NCBI GenBank assembly: GCA_016714165.1
Contig: JADJNU010000002.1
Location: forward strand, 310,001 to 374,000
Reading direction: 5' to 3'
Origin: Bdellovibrionales bacterium
GTDB taxonomy: Bacteria > Bdellovibrionota > Bdellovibrionia > Bdellovibrionales > UBA1609
Length of the DNA: 64,000 nt
The notes beneath the pieces are model-generated. The model was not told the origin of the DNA and ran no database searches. It worked only from the letters and a program-made list of their open reading frames with translations. Shown here in pieces: positions 35,255 through 44,339 of this stretch (the stretch's first letter is position 1; every line of letters starts with the position of its first letter). The position numbers and the translations under genes are program-made.

Positions 35255-35737
35255 ATGATTCGCGAAGTCGAAGGGGATATCTTACTCTCAAAGGCAGAGG
35301 CCCTCGCTCATGGTGTCGCTGTAGATGACGATTTCAAACAAGGTCTGGCCTTACAGCTTCGTGAACGATGGCCCTCACTCTATAAGGACTTTCGTCACTA
35401 CTGTCAGTCTCGATCACCGAGCGAAGGAGACTCCTGGACCTGGAAGGGGCCGGGAAGCAGTGCCATCATAAGTCTTCTCACCCAAAAGCCACCTCTCTCC
35501 AAAGGACAACATCCGGGCAAGGCAACCCTGAGCAATGTTGGCCATTGCCTGAAGAAATTGGCCTCGGAAGTAAAATCAAATGGATACAAAAGCCTCGCCA
35601 TCACAAAACTTGCCACGGGAGTCGGAGGTCTCGAATGGAAAGACGTAAAGCCTTTGATCGACCAACATTTAGGTTCACTTGATATTCCCGTTTTTGTGTA
35701 TTCCAAATATGTAAAGGATAAATCGGGCGAGCAATAA
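35255..35737 (+). CDS. Macro-domain protein
   Basis: A 160-residue single macro domain, a fold that binds ADP-ribose and often removes ADP-ribose from targets or hydrolyses its derivatives. Signs: EVEGDILLSKAEALAHGVAV (the adenine-site GDI motif), a central AIISLLTQKP strand and ITKLATGVGGLEWKDV, the phosphate-binding loop GVGGL. AAAGGAG precedes the ATG. The nearest named parallel by order is the short macro-domain proteins of proteobacteria; it lacks the partner toxin gene of DarTG systems. It is divergent from norC, so the two may share regulation, but no functional link is known. Confidence 0.8.
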   Translation: MIREVEGDILLSKAEALAHGVAVDDDFKQGLALQLRERWPSLYKDFRHYCQSRSPSEGDSWTWKGPGSSAIISLLTQKPPLSKGQHPGKATLSNVGHCLKKLASEVKSNGYKSLAITKLATGVGGLEWKDVKPLIDQHLGSLDIPVFVYSKYVKDKSGEQ

Positions 35738-35811
35738 CATTCAAAATGGGGGGCATACAATGGGTAAAATGGATTTGATCACGGGAGCAAGCGAGGGGAA
35801 CTGAAATAAAT

Positions 35812-36549
35812 TTATTCAGTTTCCAATCCAAATCGTCTAAATATTTCCTGAACGCTGGTCAGTTGCTCTCGGCTTGGGGGCAACGTCTTGTCTAATTCAT
35901 ATTTAAATCCCATTTGCTTCCACTTGTATTCTCCCATCTTATGAAAGGGAAGCACCTGAACTTTCGCAATGTTCTTTTTATGCGATATTATATTTGCGAG
36001 GGAGGTGACCTCATCCACTGAATCGGTCAATCCAGGAACAAGAACAAAGCGCACCCAGGTTTTTTTTCCGATTTCTTCCAAGTATTCAAGCATATTCAAT
36101 GTTGGCCCCAATTTAACTCCCGTCACTTTTCTGTACGTCTTGGGGTCAAAAGCCTTGATGTCGAGAAGAACCAAGTCCACAGAATCGACAGCCCATGATT
36201 GTTTCGAATCTCTCTGAAAATTGAATCCTGATGTATCGAGAGCCGTGTGAATATTGGCATCGCGACAAGCCTCCGCAAGATCTCCTATGAAGTCAGGTTG
36301 GAGAAGCGGCTCTCCTCCCGTAAATGTAACTCCGCCTCCAGACTTTTCAAAATAAGTTCGGTACCGCCAAATCTCACGAAAGAGCTCCTCTGCCGTCACC
36401 TCACGCCCCTCATGTGGATGACGGGTATCGGGATTGTGACAATACAGGCAACGAAGCGAACAACCTTGCATAAAAACAAGATAACGAACCCCAGGACCAT
36501 CCACGGTACCGCAAGTTTCAACTGAGTGAATGCGTCCCTTCACGGACAT
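35812..36549 (-). CDS. pflA: Pyruvate formate-lyase activating enzyme
   Basis: Radical SAM enzyme that installs the glycyl radical in PFL under anoxic conditions. It is 245 aa, full length. The [4Fe-4S] motif CSLRCLYC (CX3CX2C, Cys30, 34, 37) follows the family start HSVETCGTVDGPGVRY; the SAM-binding GGGVTFTGGEPLLQ and later ALDTSGF and VLLDIKAFDP are present. Its start overlaps the pflB stop by one base, so the two are translationally coupled. This is the last gene of the long minus-strand hydrogenase-fermentation block. Confidence 0.95.
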   Translation of the reverse strand: MSVKGRIHSVETCGTVDGPGVRYLVFMQGCSLRCLYCHNPDTRHPHEGREVTAEELFREIWRYRTYFEKSGGGVTFTGGEPLLQPDFIGDLAEACRDANIHTALDTSGFNFQRDSKQSWAVDSVDLVLLDIKAFDPKTYRKVTGVKLGPTLNMLEYLEEIGKKTWVRFVLVPGLTDSVDEVTSLANIISHKKNIAKVQVLPFHKMGEYKWKQMGFKYELDKTLPPSREQLTSVQEIFRRFGLETE

Positions 36550-38788
36550 CAGGTGCCTAATTTCTCGTGAAAAGTGCGACGCACAACTTCTTCCTGCTGT
36601 TCACGTGTCAGTTTGATAAAATTGACGGCATAACCCGACACACGAATTGTGAGTTGCGGAAACTCCTCGGGATGATCCATCGCCTTTAAAAGAGTATCGC
36701 GATCAAGCACATTCACATTAATGTGATGGCCCCCATCATGAAAATAGGCTGTCAACAATCCGATCAAATTTGTAACTTGATCCTTCTCCGTTGATCCCAA
36801 AGCCTTCGGGATAATTGAGAAAGTGTTGGAAATGCCATCCCTGGCGTAGCGATAAGGAATCTTTGCTACCGATTCCATTGCCGCCACTGCACCGTGGGTC
36901 TCGCGGCCATGCATAGGATTTGCTCCAGGAGCAAAGGCCTCGCCAATTCTTCTCCCATCAGGAGTAGTGCCCGTCTTTTTTCCGTAGACAACATTTGAAG
37001 TGATCGTCAGAACCGATAGGGTGGGAATTGCTTCCCGATAGGTCTTTTGTTTTCGCAGTTTATTCATGAATCGCTTCACAATATCGACTGCGATCAAATC
37101 GACACGATCATCATTGTTACCATACTGAGGGTAGTTTTCGGTGCTCCGAATAAAATCTACAGCAAGTCCACGCTCGTCCCTCACAACCCTGACTTCTGAA
37201 TAACGGATAGCAGATAAAGAATCCGCAACAACTGACAATCCAGCCATGCCAGTCGCAAGAAACCGCTCCACATGAGTATCGTGCAAAGACATTTCAATTT
37301 TTTCATAGCAGTATTTGTCATGCATATAGTGAATCACGTTCAAGGTATTGACATAAAGGTGAGCCAACCACTCTAACATCAAATCAAATTTATGAAGGAC
37401 GTCTTCATACTGAAGAACATCACCCATCACTGGAGCCAGTTCTGGCCCTACCTGCTGACCGCTGATCTCGTCTCGACCACCGTTAATGGCATAGAGCAAG
37501 CATTTTGCAAGATTGGCGCGAGCACCAAAAAACTGCATTTGCTTGCCTATTTTAGCCGCAGAAACACAGCACGCAATTGCATAATCATCACCAAATGTAT
37601 GTCGCATCAGATCATCATTTTCGTACTGTATCGAGCTCTTATCGATCGAAACTTTTGCACAATACTGTTTAAAAGGCTCGGGCAAGCGTTCCGCCCACAA
37701 TACAGTGAGATTTGGCTCTGGCGCTGGACCTAGATTGTATAAGGTATGCAAAAATCTAAAGCTCGTTCGAGTCACCAAAGACCGTCCGTCTTCGCTCATA
37801 CCTCCAATAGATTCGGTGACCCAGGTTGGGTCACCTGAAAAGAGTTGATCATATTCGGGAGTCCGAGAAAATCGAACCATCCTCAATTTCATCACAAACT
37901 GATCCACCAACTCCTGGGCCTGAGTTTCGGTCAATTCTCCAGCTCTCAAATCCCTTTCTATATATATATCAAGAAACGTGGAGACTCTTCCCAATGACAT
38001 GGCGGCCCCATTCTGCTCTTTCACAGCAGAGAGATAGGCGAAATAGGTCCATTGAATCGCTTCTTTGGCCGTGTTGGCTGGCCGACCAATATCAAAACCA
38101 TAACTGGCAGCCATCACTTTTACGGACTGAAGAGCCTTAATTTGCTCAAAAAGTTCCTCTCGCTGACGAAGACTCTCAGACTCAAGATCAATCTCTTCGC
38201 AATCTTTGAGATCACTTTTTTTCTTTTCAATTAAACGATCAATTCCATAAAGAGCCACTCTTCTATAGTCGCCAATAATTCGCCCTCTACCGTAGGCATC
38301 TGGAAGACCCGTGATGATTCCTGATTTTCTCGCGGCCATCATCTCTGGCGTGTAGGCCGCAAAAACTCCGTCATTGTGAGTTTTTCGATGTTTCTGAAAA
38401 AAATCAATAAGGCTTGGGCTCATCTTATAACCGTAAGACTCCAAAGCATCCGCCGCCATCCGTACTCCACCGTAGGCAACGAGCGCCCTCTTCAGTGGTC
38501 TATCTGTTTGAAGGCCAACTATTTTTTCTAAATTCTTATCAATATATCCAGGCCCATGAGAGGTAATTGAAGAAACAACTTCGGTGTCGGCATCAAGGAT
38601 TCCCTTTTTCTTTCCTCTTTCATGAGATCAAGCACTCGAACCCATAGCTCGGAGGTTTCCTTGGTTGGACCAACAAGGAAGCTCGCATCACCTTCATAGG
38701 CTTGATAATTTTTCTGGATAAAATCGCGCACGTTTATCTCGGTATTCCAACGCCCTGATTCCCACCGACCCGCAACATTGTATTTCAT
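36549..38788 (-). CDS. pflB: Formate C-acetyltransferase (pyruvate formate-lyase), frameshifted near the 5' end
   Basis: Glycyl-radical enzyme converting pyruvate and CoA to acetyl-CoA and formate. The N-terminus from 38788 (GRWESGRWNTEINVRDFIQ, then YEGDASFLVGPT) is followed by an apparent one-base deletion in the five-A run at 38605-38609 (minus strand). With six A the sequence joins EERKKGILDADTEVV and continues in the long frame to 36549, giving about 746 residues. The active-site Cys pair (IACCVSAAK) and the radical Gly in RVSGYAVNF near the C-terminus are intact. All other parts of the gene are intact, which argues for a consensus error over true loss. The 3' end overlaps pflA. Confidence 0.9.
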
Positions 38789-38856
38789 TCTTCCCCCCGG
38801 ATTGGAACAAGGCTACTACATGGCGATCCGAAACTAAAGACTCTTAAAGAAAATTT

Positions 38857-39888
38857 TCAACAAATTCTTGGAAGCTGTTCTCCACTCTGCTTTTCAAGAG
38901 AATAAGTTGTTCCAAATTCTGTTTCGAGGAGCAAACGCCCAACAGAGCCTTCCCCAACAGTTCCAATAGCAGAGGCAGAGGGATCGAATTCCTTTAAGAT
39001 CTTAAGACATCCCGCCACAGCTGAACTGGGAACGATCGCCACCATGGCTCCTTCGTTGGCGCAAAACAAGGGATCAAGACCCAGCATTTCACAGGCACCA
39101 GAAACTGAACTATCAACGGTTATCATTTTTTCCTGTATTTTCATCTCAAGAACTCGCGTTTGCGCAAGCTCAATCAGGGCCGTGGCCAAGCCGCCTCGAG
39201 TTAAATCCCGCATGACGTGAACTTCTACATTTGACCTCAAGAGTTCCTCCACTCGCGGCCAAAGATGAGAACAATCAGATTGGATCGATGATTCAAATCC
39301 GAGATTTGCTCGATCTGCCATAATAGAAATTCCGTGCCGGCCAATGGGCCCACTGAGAACAATCACATCTCCAGCTAAAATATTTTTCGGAACAAAAGCC
39401 TTTTTTGAAGGAGGTATCCCTATGCCGCTGACATTGATATAAATGCCATCTCCCTTGCCCCGCTCAACAACCTTCGTATCGCCAGCAACAATCTTGACTC
39501 CGATTTCCCGAGCGGCCTGAGCCATCGACTCAACAATTCGAACAAAATCTTTGATCGCCAGGCCCTCTTCCAAGATAAAACCGACGGACAACCATCGCGG
39601 CTCTGCTCCTCCCATGGCCAAATCATTACAAGTTCCCGTGACAGCCAACTTTCCGATGTCTCCACCTCGAAAAAAAATTGGATTCACAACAAAGGAATCC
39701 GTCGCAAAACACAGATTGGAACGATCCAAAGACAAATTGGCACAATCAGTTGCATCGTTTAAACAGTCCGAATCAAAGGCTGGTTTAAAAATATCGTCAA
39801 TCAGCTGCTGAGTGAGGCGCCCACCTCCCCCATGTGCCAAGGTGATCGTAGGATATCTTTCAAATGGAAATCGACAGATCCAATCCAA
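38857..39888 (-). CDS. hypE: Hydrogenase maturation protein HypE
   Basis: Cytoplasmic enzyme that dehydrates the S-carbamoyl group made by HypF on its own C-terminal cysteine to a thiocyanate, the source of the CN ligands of the NiFe site. At 343 aa it is full length. It begins LAHGGGGRLTQQLIDDIF, has the ATP-binding region VTGTCNDLAMGGAEPRW, GDTKVVERG and DLTRGGLATALIE, and ends with the essential LPRIC, placing the acceptor Cys at the very C-terminus. hypD ends 12 bp upstream. pflB follows downstream. Confidence 0.95.
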   Translation of the reverse strand: MDWICRFPFERYPTITLAHGGGGRLTQQLIDDIFKPAFDSDCLNDATDCANLSLDRSNLCFATDSFVVNPIFFRGGDIGKLAVTGTCNDLAMGGAEPRWLSVGFILEEGLAIKDFVRIVESMAQAAREIGVKIVAGDTKVVERGKGDGIYINVSGIGIPPSKKAFVPKNILAGDVIVLSGPIGRHGISIMADRANLGFESSIQSDCSHLWPRVEELLRSNVEVHVMRDLTRGGLATALIELAQTRVLEMKIQEKMITVDSSVSGACEMLGLDPLFCANEGAMVAIVPSSAVAGCLKILKEFDPSASAIGTVGEGSVGRLLLETEFGTTYSLEKQSGEQLPRIC

Positions 39889-39900
39889 ATTAAACTCCCC

Positions 39901-41016
39901 TTATTTTTCCGTTATCTTGCCTTCGAACCGGCGATATTTCCAATAAGCAGCACAGGCCCCCTCATTTGAAACCATCGTCGCGCCCAAGGGGTTGTCGGGA
40001 TGACAAACCTTATCAAATGCCTCACAATCGTGAGGTTTCCTAATTCCTTGCAAGATCAATCCACTGATGCAGTTTATGGGAGACGCCGATAACTCCCTCC
40101 CAGCTAGTTCGTCTTCAAATCGAATTTCGGCATCAAAATTACGATAGGCTTCGTTCAACTTCAATCCGCTCGCCTCAATCGCACCAAGACCGCGCCATTC
40201 CTTTTTTGTAATCACGAACACTTCCTTCAAGATATCCTGAGCCACAGGATTTCCATCTGCCGATACAGCGCGAGTGTATTGATTTTCCACTTCGAAGCGA
40301 CCCTGTTCAAGCTGACGAACAACAAGAAAAATTCCCTCTAAAAGATCAATCGGCTCAAAGCCCGTGATCACGATCGGAATCCTGTACTTTGCAGAAATTG
40401 GAGCGTACTCATTGTAACCCATCACCGCGCACACGTGACCGGCCGCAAGAAATCCCTGGACTCGATTTTCAGCCGATGACAGAATGCTTTCCATGGCTGG
40501 CGGAACCAAAACGTGAGACACAAGTACCGAGAAGTTCGGTATTCCTTTTTTACGAGCCATGTAAATAGCCATTGCATTTGCTGGCGCGGTCGTTTCAAAT
40601 CCAATTGCAAAAAAAACAACTTCCCTACCAGGATTCTTTTCGGCTAACTGAAGAGCATCCATAGGAGAGTAGACAATCCTCACATCCGCACCCTGGGCCT
40701 TGGCTGAAAATAAATCCTGGCGACTACCCGGAACCCTTAACATATCTCCAAAAGTACAAAATATAAGATCCGGAATCTTGGCCAGCGCGATGGCACAATC
40801 GATTTTCTCAATCGGCGTGACACAGACAGGACAACCTGGTCCGTGTACCAATTCGATTCTATCTGGCAACATTTGGTCTATGCCGTAGCGAATGATGCTG
40901 TGAGTTTGCCCGCCACATATTTCCATCAGGACCCAAGGGCGAGTGCAAAGTCTCCGAATTGAATCAGCAATTTTTGCAGCCCGAACTGGATCCCGGTATT
41001 CGGCCATAAATTTCAC
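39901..41016 (-). CDS. hypD: Hydrogenase maturation protein HypD
   Basis: Iron-sulfur scaffold that, with HypC, assembles the Fe(CN)2CO moiety for the NiFe centre. It is 371 aa. Signature regions: EICGGQTHSIIRYGID, ELVHGPGCPVCVTP, the FFAIGFETTAPANA stretch, and late Cys motifs around NCISGLI and PHDCEAF. hypC stops 2 bp upstream, and the two proteins form a known complex. Translation is probably coupled along the hyp run. Confidence 0.95.
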   Translation of the reverse strand: MKFMAEYRDPVRAAKIADSIRRLCTRPWVLMEICGGQTHSIIRYGIDQMLPDRIELVHGPGCPVCVTPIEKIDCAIALAKIPDLIFCTFGDMLRVPGSRQDLFSAKAQGADVRIVYSPMDALQLAEKNPGREVVFFAIGFETTAPANAMAIYMARKKGIPNFSVLVSHVLVPPAMESILSSAENRVQGFLAAGHVCAVMGYNEYAPISAKYRIPIVITGFEPIDLLEGIFLVVRQLEQGRFEVENQYTRAVSADGNPVAQDILKEVFVITKKEWRGLGAIEASGLKLNEAYRNFDAEIRFEDELAGRELSASPINCISGLILQGIRKPHDCEAFDKVCHPDNPLGATMVSNEGACAAYWKYRRFEGKITEK

Positions 41017-41018
41017 AG

Positions 41019-41273
41019 TTAGTCTCCTAGCTCACCCAGCGTCTGATAAATCAGATCGGCTTCGTCCTTCTTTAGGCGGGTGATGGCAAAACCCACATGG
41101 ACCAGGACGTAATCCCCCACAACAGCCTCCGGCACGTAGGTTAAATTCACTTCCTTCATGATCCCACCAAACCTCACAAATCCCCCGCGCAGAATGAGAT
41201 CTGCCCGATCCGGCAAGTGAATCACTTCGGTTGTTGAAATTTTCTCAATGCGACCAGGTACTCCGAGACACAT
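41019..41273 (-). CDS. hypC: Hydrogenase maturation chaperone HypC
   Basis: Small chaperone (84 aa) that carries the iron complex with HypD to the large subunit. It starts MCLGVPGRIEKI with the essential Cys2 and has the VGDYVLVHVGFAI hairpin of HypC/HybG proteins. The start lies inside the 3' end of hypF, a 52-base overlap, so expression is likely coupled. Confidence 0.93.
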   Translation of the reverse strand: MCLGVPGRIEKISTTEVIHLPDRADLILRGGFVRFGGIMKEVNLTYVPEAVVGDYVLVHVGFAITRLKKDEADLIYQTLGELGD

Positions 41274-43567
41274 ACAATCTGTCCTACCGCAATTCCACCA
41301 TCATTGGAAGGAATCTCTTTATTCCAAAAAACTTCAATTTTATGTTCACGCAAAGCTCTCACTACAATTTCAAGAAGGAGTGCGTTTTGAAAAACTCCCC
41401 CACTCAGTATGACAGGTTTGTTTTTACACAATTCCAAGTTCTTCTGTATGATCTCAATCAAGAGAGCAGCCAGTAGCTGATGAAAACAAAACGCAAGAGC
41501 CGCCCTCTCCTTCGTTGCGCAAGCCTCACTGCAACTGGCTGCAAAGAGACTTCGAATGTAGGCTCTCCAATCCCACCTGAGCACACCGTCAGGTCCTGAC
41601 TCGAAAAGAATCAATTTCGATTTCGATTTCGATTGAACAGCGAAGCCGCAGTTACCCTTGCCCGTCTCACCCGACATCTCAGCCATGCTCTCCAGCTCAA
41701 TGGCTGCCTGCCCCTCATAGCTTGAAAAATGTCGTACCTCCAATAGGGATGAAACTCCATCGAAAAAACGGCCGAGGCTGGATGACTTGACCGATAATGA
41801 CCGCAATGATTCCATTTGATCAACTGAAAACTGGCATCGAAGATTTTTCCACCAAGAGCTTGAAACGATTTGGTCCAAAGGAATATTAGCCTCTCGAAGA
41901 AGACTGAATGCCACACGCCAGGGCTCACGCGAAGCTCGGTCGCCACCCAGCAACGGGAAAGTCCGGAAGCTAGCAAGCCTCTTCAATTCATCTTGGGAAA
42001 ATAAAATAACCTCCGAGCCCCAGCTAGAACCATCTACACCATACCCCGTCCCATCCCATGCCACACCTATCACTGGCTCTAAATTGAATTTCTTCTCTGC
42101 CAAAACACCGGCAATATGAGCACAGTGATGCTGCACAGGAATATACTCCTCACCGAGGACTTCGCTTGCCATGATGCTACTGCGATAGTCAGGATGAAGA
42201 TCGAAAATAACCAGGGGACTTTCTACTGAATACTCCTTCAGCCAGTCTGATCTGAGCTTGCGATGACGATCGTCCACCTCAGCCGAGCCCAACTGTCCAA
42301 GATAGGGGCTCAAGACGATACCCCGACCCGTCCCGAGTGCAATTGAATTTTTCAGATCCGCACCAAGAGCGACGAGGGGTTTAGACTGAATCCTCTTCAC
42401 CGAAACTCTAAGAGGATATCCCCTCCCACGGCGAAGACAGCAAATCTCACCCATCACAACTTGAACCACGGAATCATCGGCAGCATGGGCAATTTCCAAA
42501 TTATGATCCAAAAATAAATCTGCAATGTCCCTGAGCTCAGAAAGAGCCTGCTCCAATCGAAAACAAATTGGCGCACTTCCGCGGTTTCCGCTCGTGGCGA
42601 CCAGGGGGCCGCCAAACATTTTTATTAATTCAATATAGTAGGCAGAAGACGAAAGCATGATTCCGACCCGATGAAGACCCGGTGCCACCGCATCCGCCAA
42701 CAGTGCTGTTGGCGATTTCCTTCTTAATAAGACGATCGGAGCCACAGGACTCTCCAATGCTCTGATCTCCACCTCCCCAACAAGAGCGATAGACCGGGCC
42801 TGAGAAATATCCTGAACCATCACTGCAAAGGGCTTCGCTGGCCGCCTCTTTCTTCTTCTCAACTCCTCTATACTTTCGATGCGGCTGGCATCACACATCA
42901 AGTGAAATCCCGAGATCCCCTTTACCGCAATAATTTTTCCTGATTTGAGCGCAGCACAGGCGAGAATCAGGGCCTCCTTCTCGCTGGCCAAAGACTCTCC
43001 GCCCGGGGTTTTCAAAGTCAGAGCTGGGCCACATTGAGGGCAGGATATCCCCTGAACATGAAAACGGCGATTTTCAGGATCCCCGTACTCATCCTGACAT
43101 CTAGAGCAAATCGGAAATGACCTCCAAGAAGTCAAAGCCCTATCATAGGGCATTCCAAAAGAGAGGCTCTGCCGAGGGCCACACTCGGCACATGAAATAA
43201 AAGAAAAGCCGAACCTTCGATCCTTTGGGTCCTGATATTCCTTTTTACATTCACTGCAAATGGCTCTGTCGGGGCTAAGGACTGAAGATTTTGGATTAAA
43301 AACTTGGCTTTTATCAATTGAGAAATTGAATTCACGAACCACCGGAGGCAAGTATTGTTTTTCAACCACCTCTCCTGTTTCTCCAATGAGCTGCACAAAT
43401 TTCTCGAGATCCTCCGCGCTTTGCGACTGCGCCTCAATAAGGACGGCATCCGACTCGTTGAGAACTCTTCCTGTAATTCCAAGGGCCTTCGCCATTCTTA
43501 GAATTTTTGGTCGAATTCCCATTCCCTGAACAAGACCAGTGATTCGAAATTCAATTCGAATAGACAC
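41222..43567 (-). CDS. hypF: Carbamoyltransferase HypF
   Basis: Large maturation enzyme (781 aa) that transfers carbamoyl from carbamoyl phosphate through AMP to HypE. Domains in order: acylphosphatase-like (ITGLVQGMGIRPKIL), two zinc fingers (CSECKKEYQDPKDRRFGF and CSRCQDEYGDPENRRFHV with their paired CxxCGP partners), a YrdC-like nucleotide-binding domain (IAVKGISGFHLMCDA, KRRPAKPFAVM), and a Kae1-like C-terminal domain with QHHCAHIAGVLAE, GVAWDGTGYGVDG and ILSGGVFQNALL. In the acylphosphatase motif Met replaces the usual Val (GMG). It follows hypA by 13 bp. Confidence 0.94.
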   Translation of the reverse strand: MSIRIEFRITGLVQGMGIRPKILRMAKALGITGRVLNESDAVLIEAQSQSAEDLEKFVQLIGETGEVVEKQYLPPVVREFNFSIDKSQVFNPKSSVLSPDRAICSECKKEYQDPKDRRFGFSFISCAECGPRQSLSFGMPYDRALTSWRSFPICSRCQDEYGDPENRRFHVQGISCPQCGPALTLKTPGGESLASEKEALILACAALKSGKIIAVKGISGFHLMCDASRIESIEELRRRKRRPAKPFAVMVQDISQARSIALVGEVEIRALESPVAPIVLLRRKSPTALLADAVAPGLHRVGIMLSSSAYYIELIKMFGGPLVATSGNRGSAPICFRLEQALSELRDIADLFLDHNLEIAHAADDSVVQVVMGEICCLRRGRGYPLRVSVKRIQSKPLVALGADLKNSIALGTGRGIVLSPYLGQLGSAEVDDRHRKLRSDWLKEYSVESPLVIFDLHPDYRSSIMASEVLGEEYIPVQHHCAHIAGVLAEKKFNLEPVIGVAWDGTGYGVDGSSWGSEVILFSQDELKRLASFRTFPLLGGDRASREPWRVAFSLLREANIPLDQIVSSSWWKNLRCQFSVDQMESLRSLSVKSSSLGRFFDGVSSLLEVRHFSSYEGQAAIELESMAEMSGETGKGNCGFAVQSKSKSKLILFESGPDGVLRWDWRAYIRSLFAASCSEACATKERAALAFCFHQLLAALLIEIIQKNLELCKNKPVILSGGVFQNALLLEIVVRALREHKIEVFWNKEIPSNDGGIAVGQIVCVSEYLVALRKFQQPK

Positions 43568-43580
43568 GTTGATTGATCCT

Positions 43581-43847
43581 TTAGTCTCCAGCGACTTGAA
43601 CTGACATCAAAACAGCATCCTGAGCTCTCGGATCATGAATATCAGAAGAGACTTCAAAGCTAACCTGGGCCTTCTCAGCAAGACTTCCCTTTGCATCCTC
43701 CGCAAAATGCTCAAGGAAATGCTCTGGAGTTAAATGTGATAGCGCACCAATCCACACCGAAATACTCACGACAGCTTTCGCCTTCTCACATTCTGCTATT
43801 CTATTCACTTCACGAACAAGATCTTTCATCATGGCAACTTCATGCAT
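43581..43847 (-). CDS. hypA: HypA-like nickel chaperone lacking the zinc finger
   Basis: A HypA homologue of only 88 aa. The N-terminal nickel-binding start MHEVAMMKDLVREV (His2) and the central SISVWIGALSHLTPEHFLEHF are preserved. HypA is normally about 113 aa with two CxxC pairs forming a zinc site; here the corresponding part is replaced by IHDPRAQDAVLMSVQVAGD with no cysteine. No hypB lies in the cluster. Nickel insertion must therefore rely on a HypB elsewhere or a different mechanism, and the protein may be a specialised relative of HypA. Confidence 0.8.
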   Translation of the reverse strand: MHEVAMMKDLVREVNRIAECEKAKAVVSISVWIGALSHLTPEHFLEHFAEDAKGSLAEKAQVSFEVSSDIHDPRAQDAVLMSVQVAGD

Positions 43848-43871
43848 TCTTCTAACCTCCTTACTTACTTC

Positions 43872-44339
43872 TCAGATTTCGGCAAACTCCTTGCGAATGT
43901 AAGCGATAATTTCTGGAATCATTGAGCGCATTCCAGGGCTTAGCTCTTCGCCCATTTGAAAATTCACCCCTTTTACTCCAATAACAATCAATTCATCAGG
44001 TATTTTGTCCAAAGCTCGAGAGAGTTCAATGGCCTGACCTACTCCGAGCACATGAGAAGAGGTACCTGACAGACTGGCTGGAAGTGACTCTTCCTTTGCA
44101 TCCCATTTTTTTATCGGAACCAAATCCTCGGTTTCCATCGCATCAAGTACAATAACCTTTCTATATGAGCCGAAGACGTCCAGCAGATCTGTGATGTCGC
44201 CACTGCTCTTAATGACAGAGAAAAGTGTTTCTCCTTCGCTGACAAACTGATCAGCCACGATCCAACCAAAAGCATCGTCTCCCCGATTGGGATTAGCCAA
44301 ACAGATAAGGGCCTTATGAGTTAACATCTTCGCGCTCAA
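43872..44339 (-). CDS. Hydrogenase maturation protease
   Basis: Endopeptidase of the HyaD/HybD/HycI family (155 aa) that trims the C-terminus of the large subunit after nickel insertion. It begins ALICLANPNRGDDAFGWIVADQF, with the GN/PNRGDDAxG nickel-sensing motif; an Asp in VIVLDAMETEDL and a His in TSSHVLGVGQAIELS complete the usual ligand set. The start overlaps the large-subunit 3' end by 26 bases, which ties it to that substrate. Confidence 0.85.
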   Translation of the reverse strand: MSAKMLTHKALICLANPNRGDDAFGWIVADQFVSEGETLFSVIKSSGDITDLLDVFGSYRKVIVLDAMETEDLVPIKKWDAKEESLPASLSGTSSHVLGVGQAIELSRALDKIPDELIVIGVKGVNFQMGEELSPGMRSMIPEIIAYIRKEFAEI

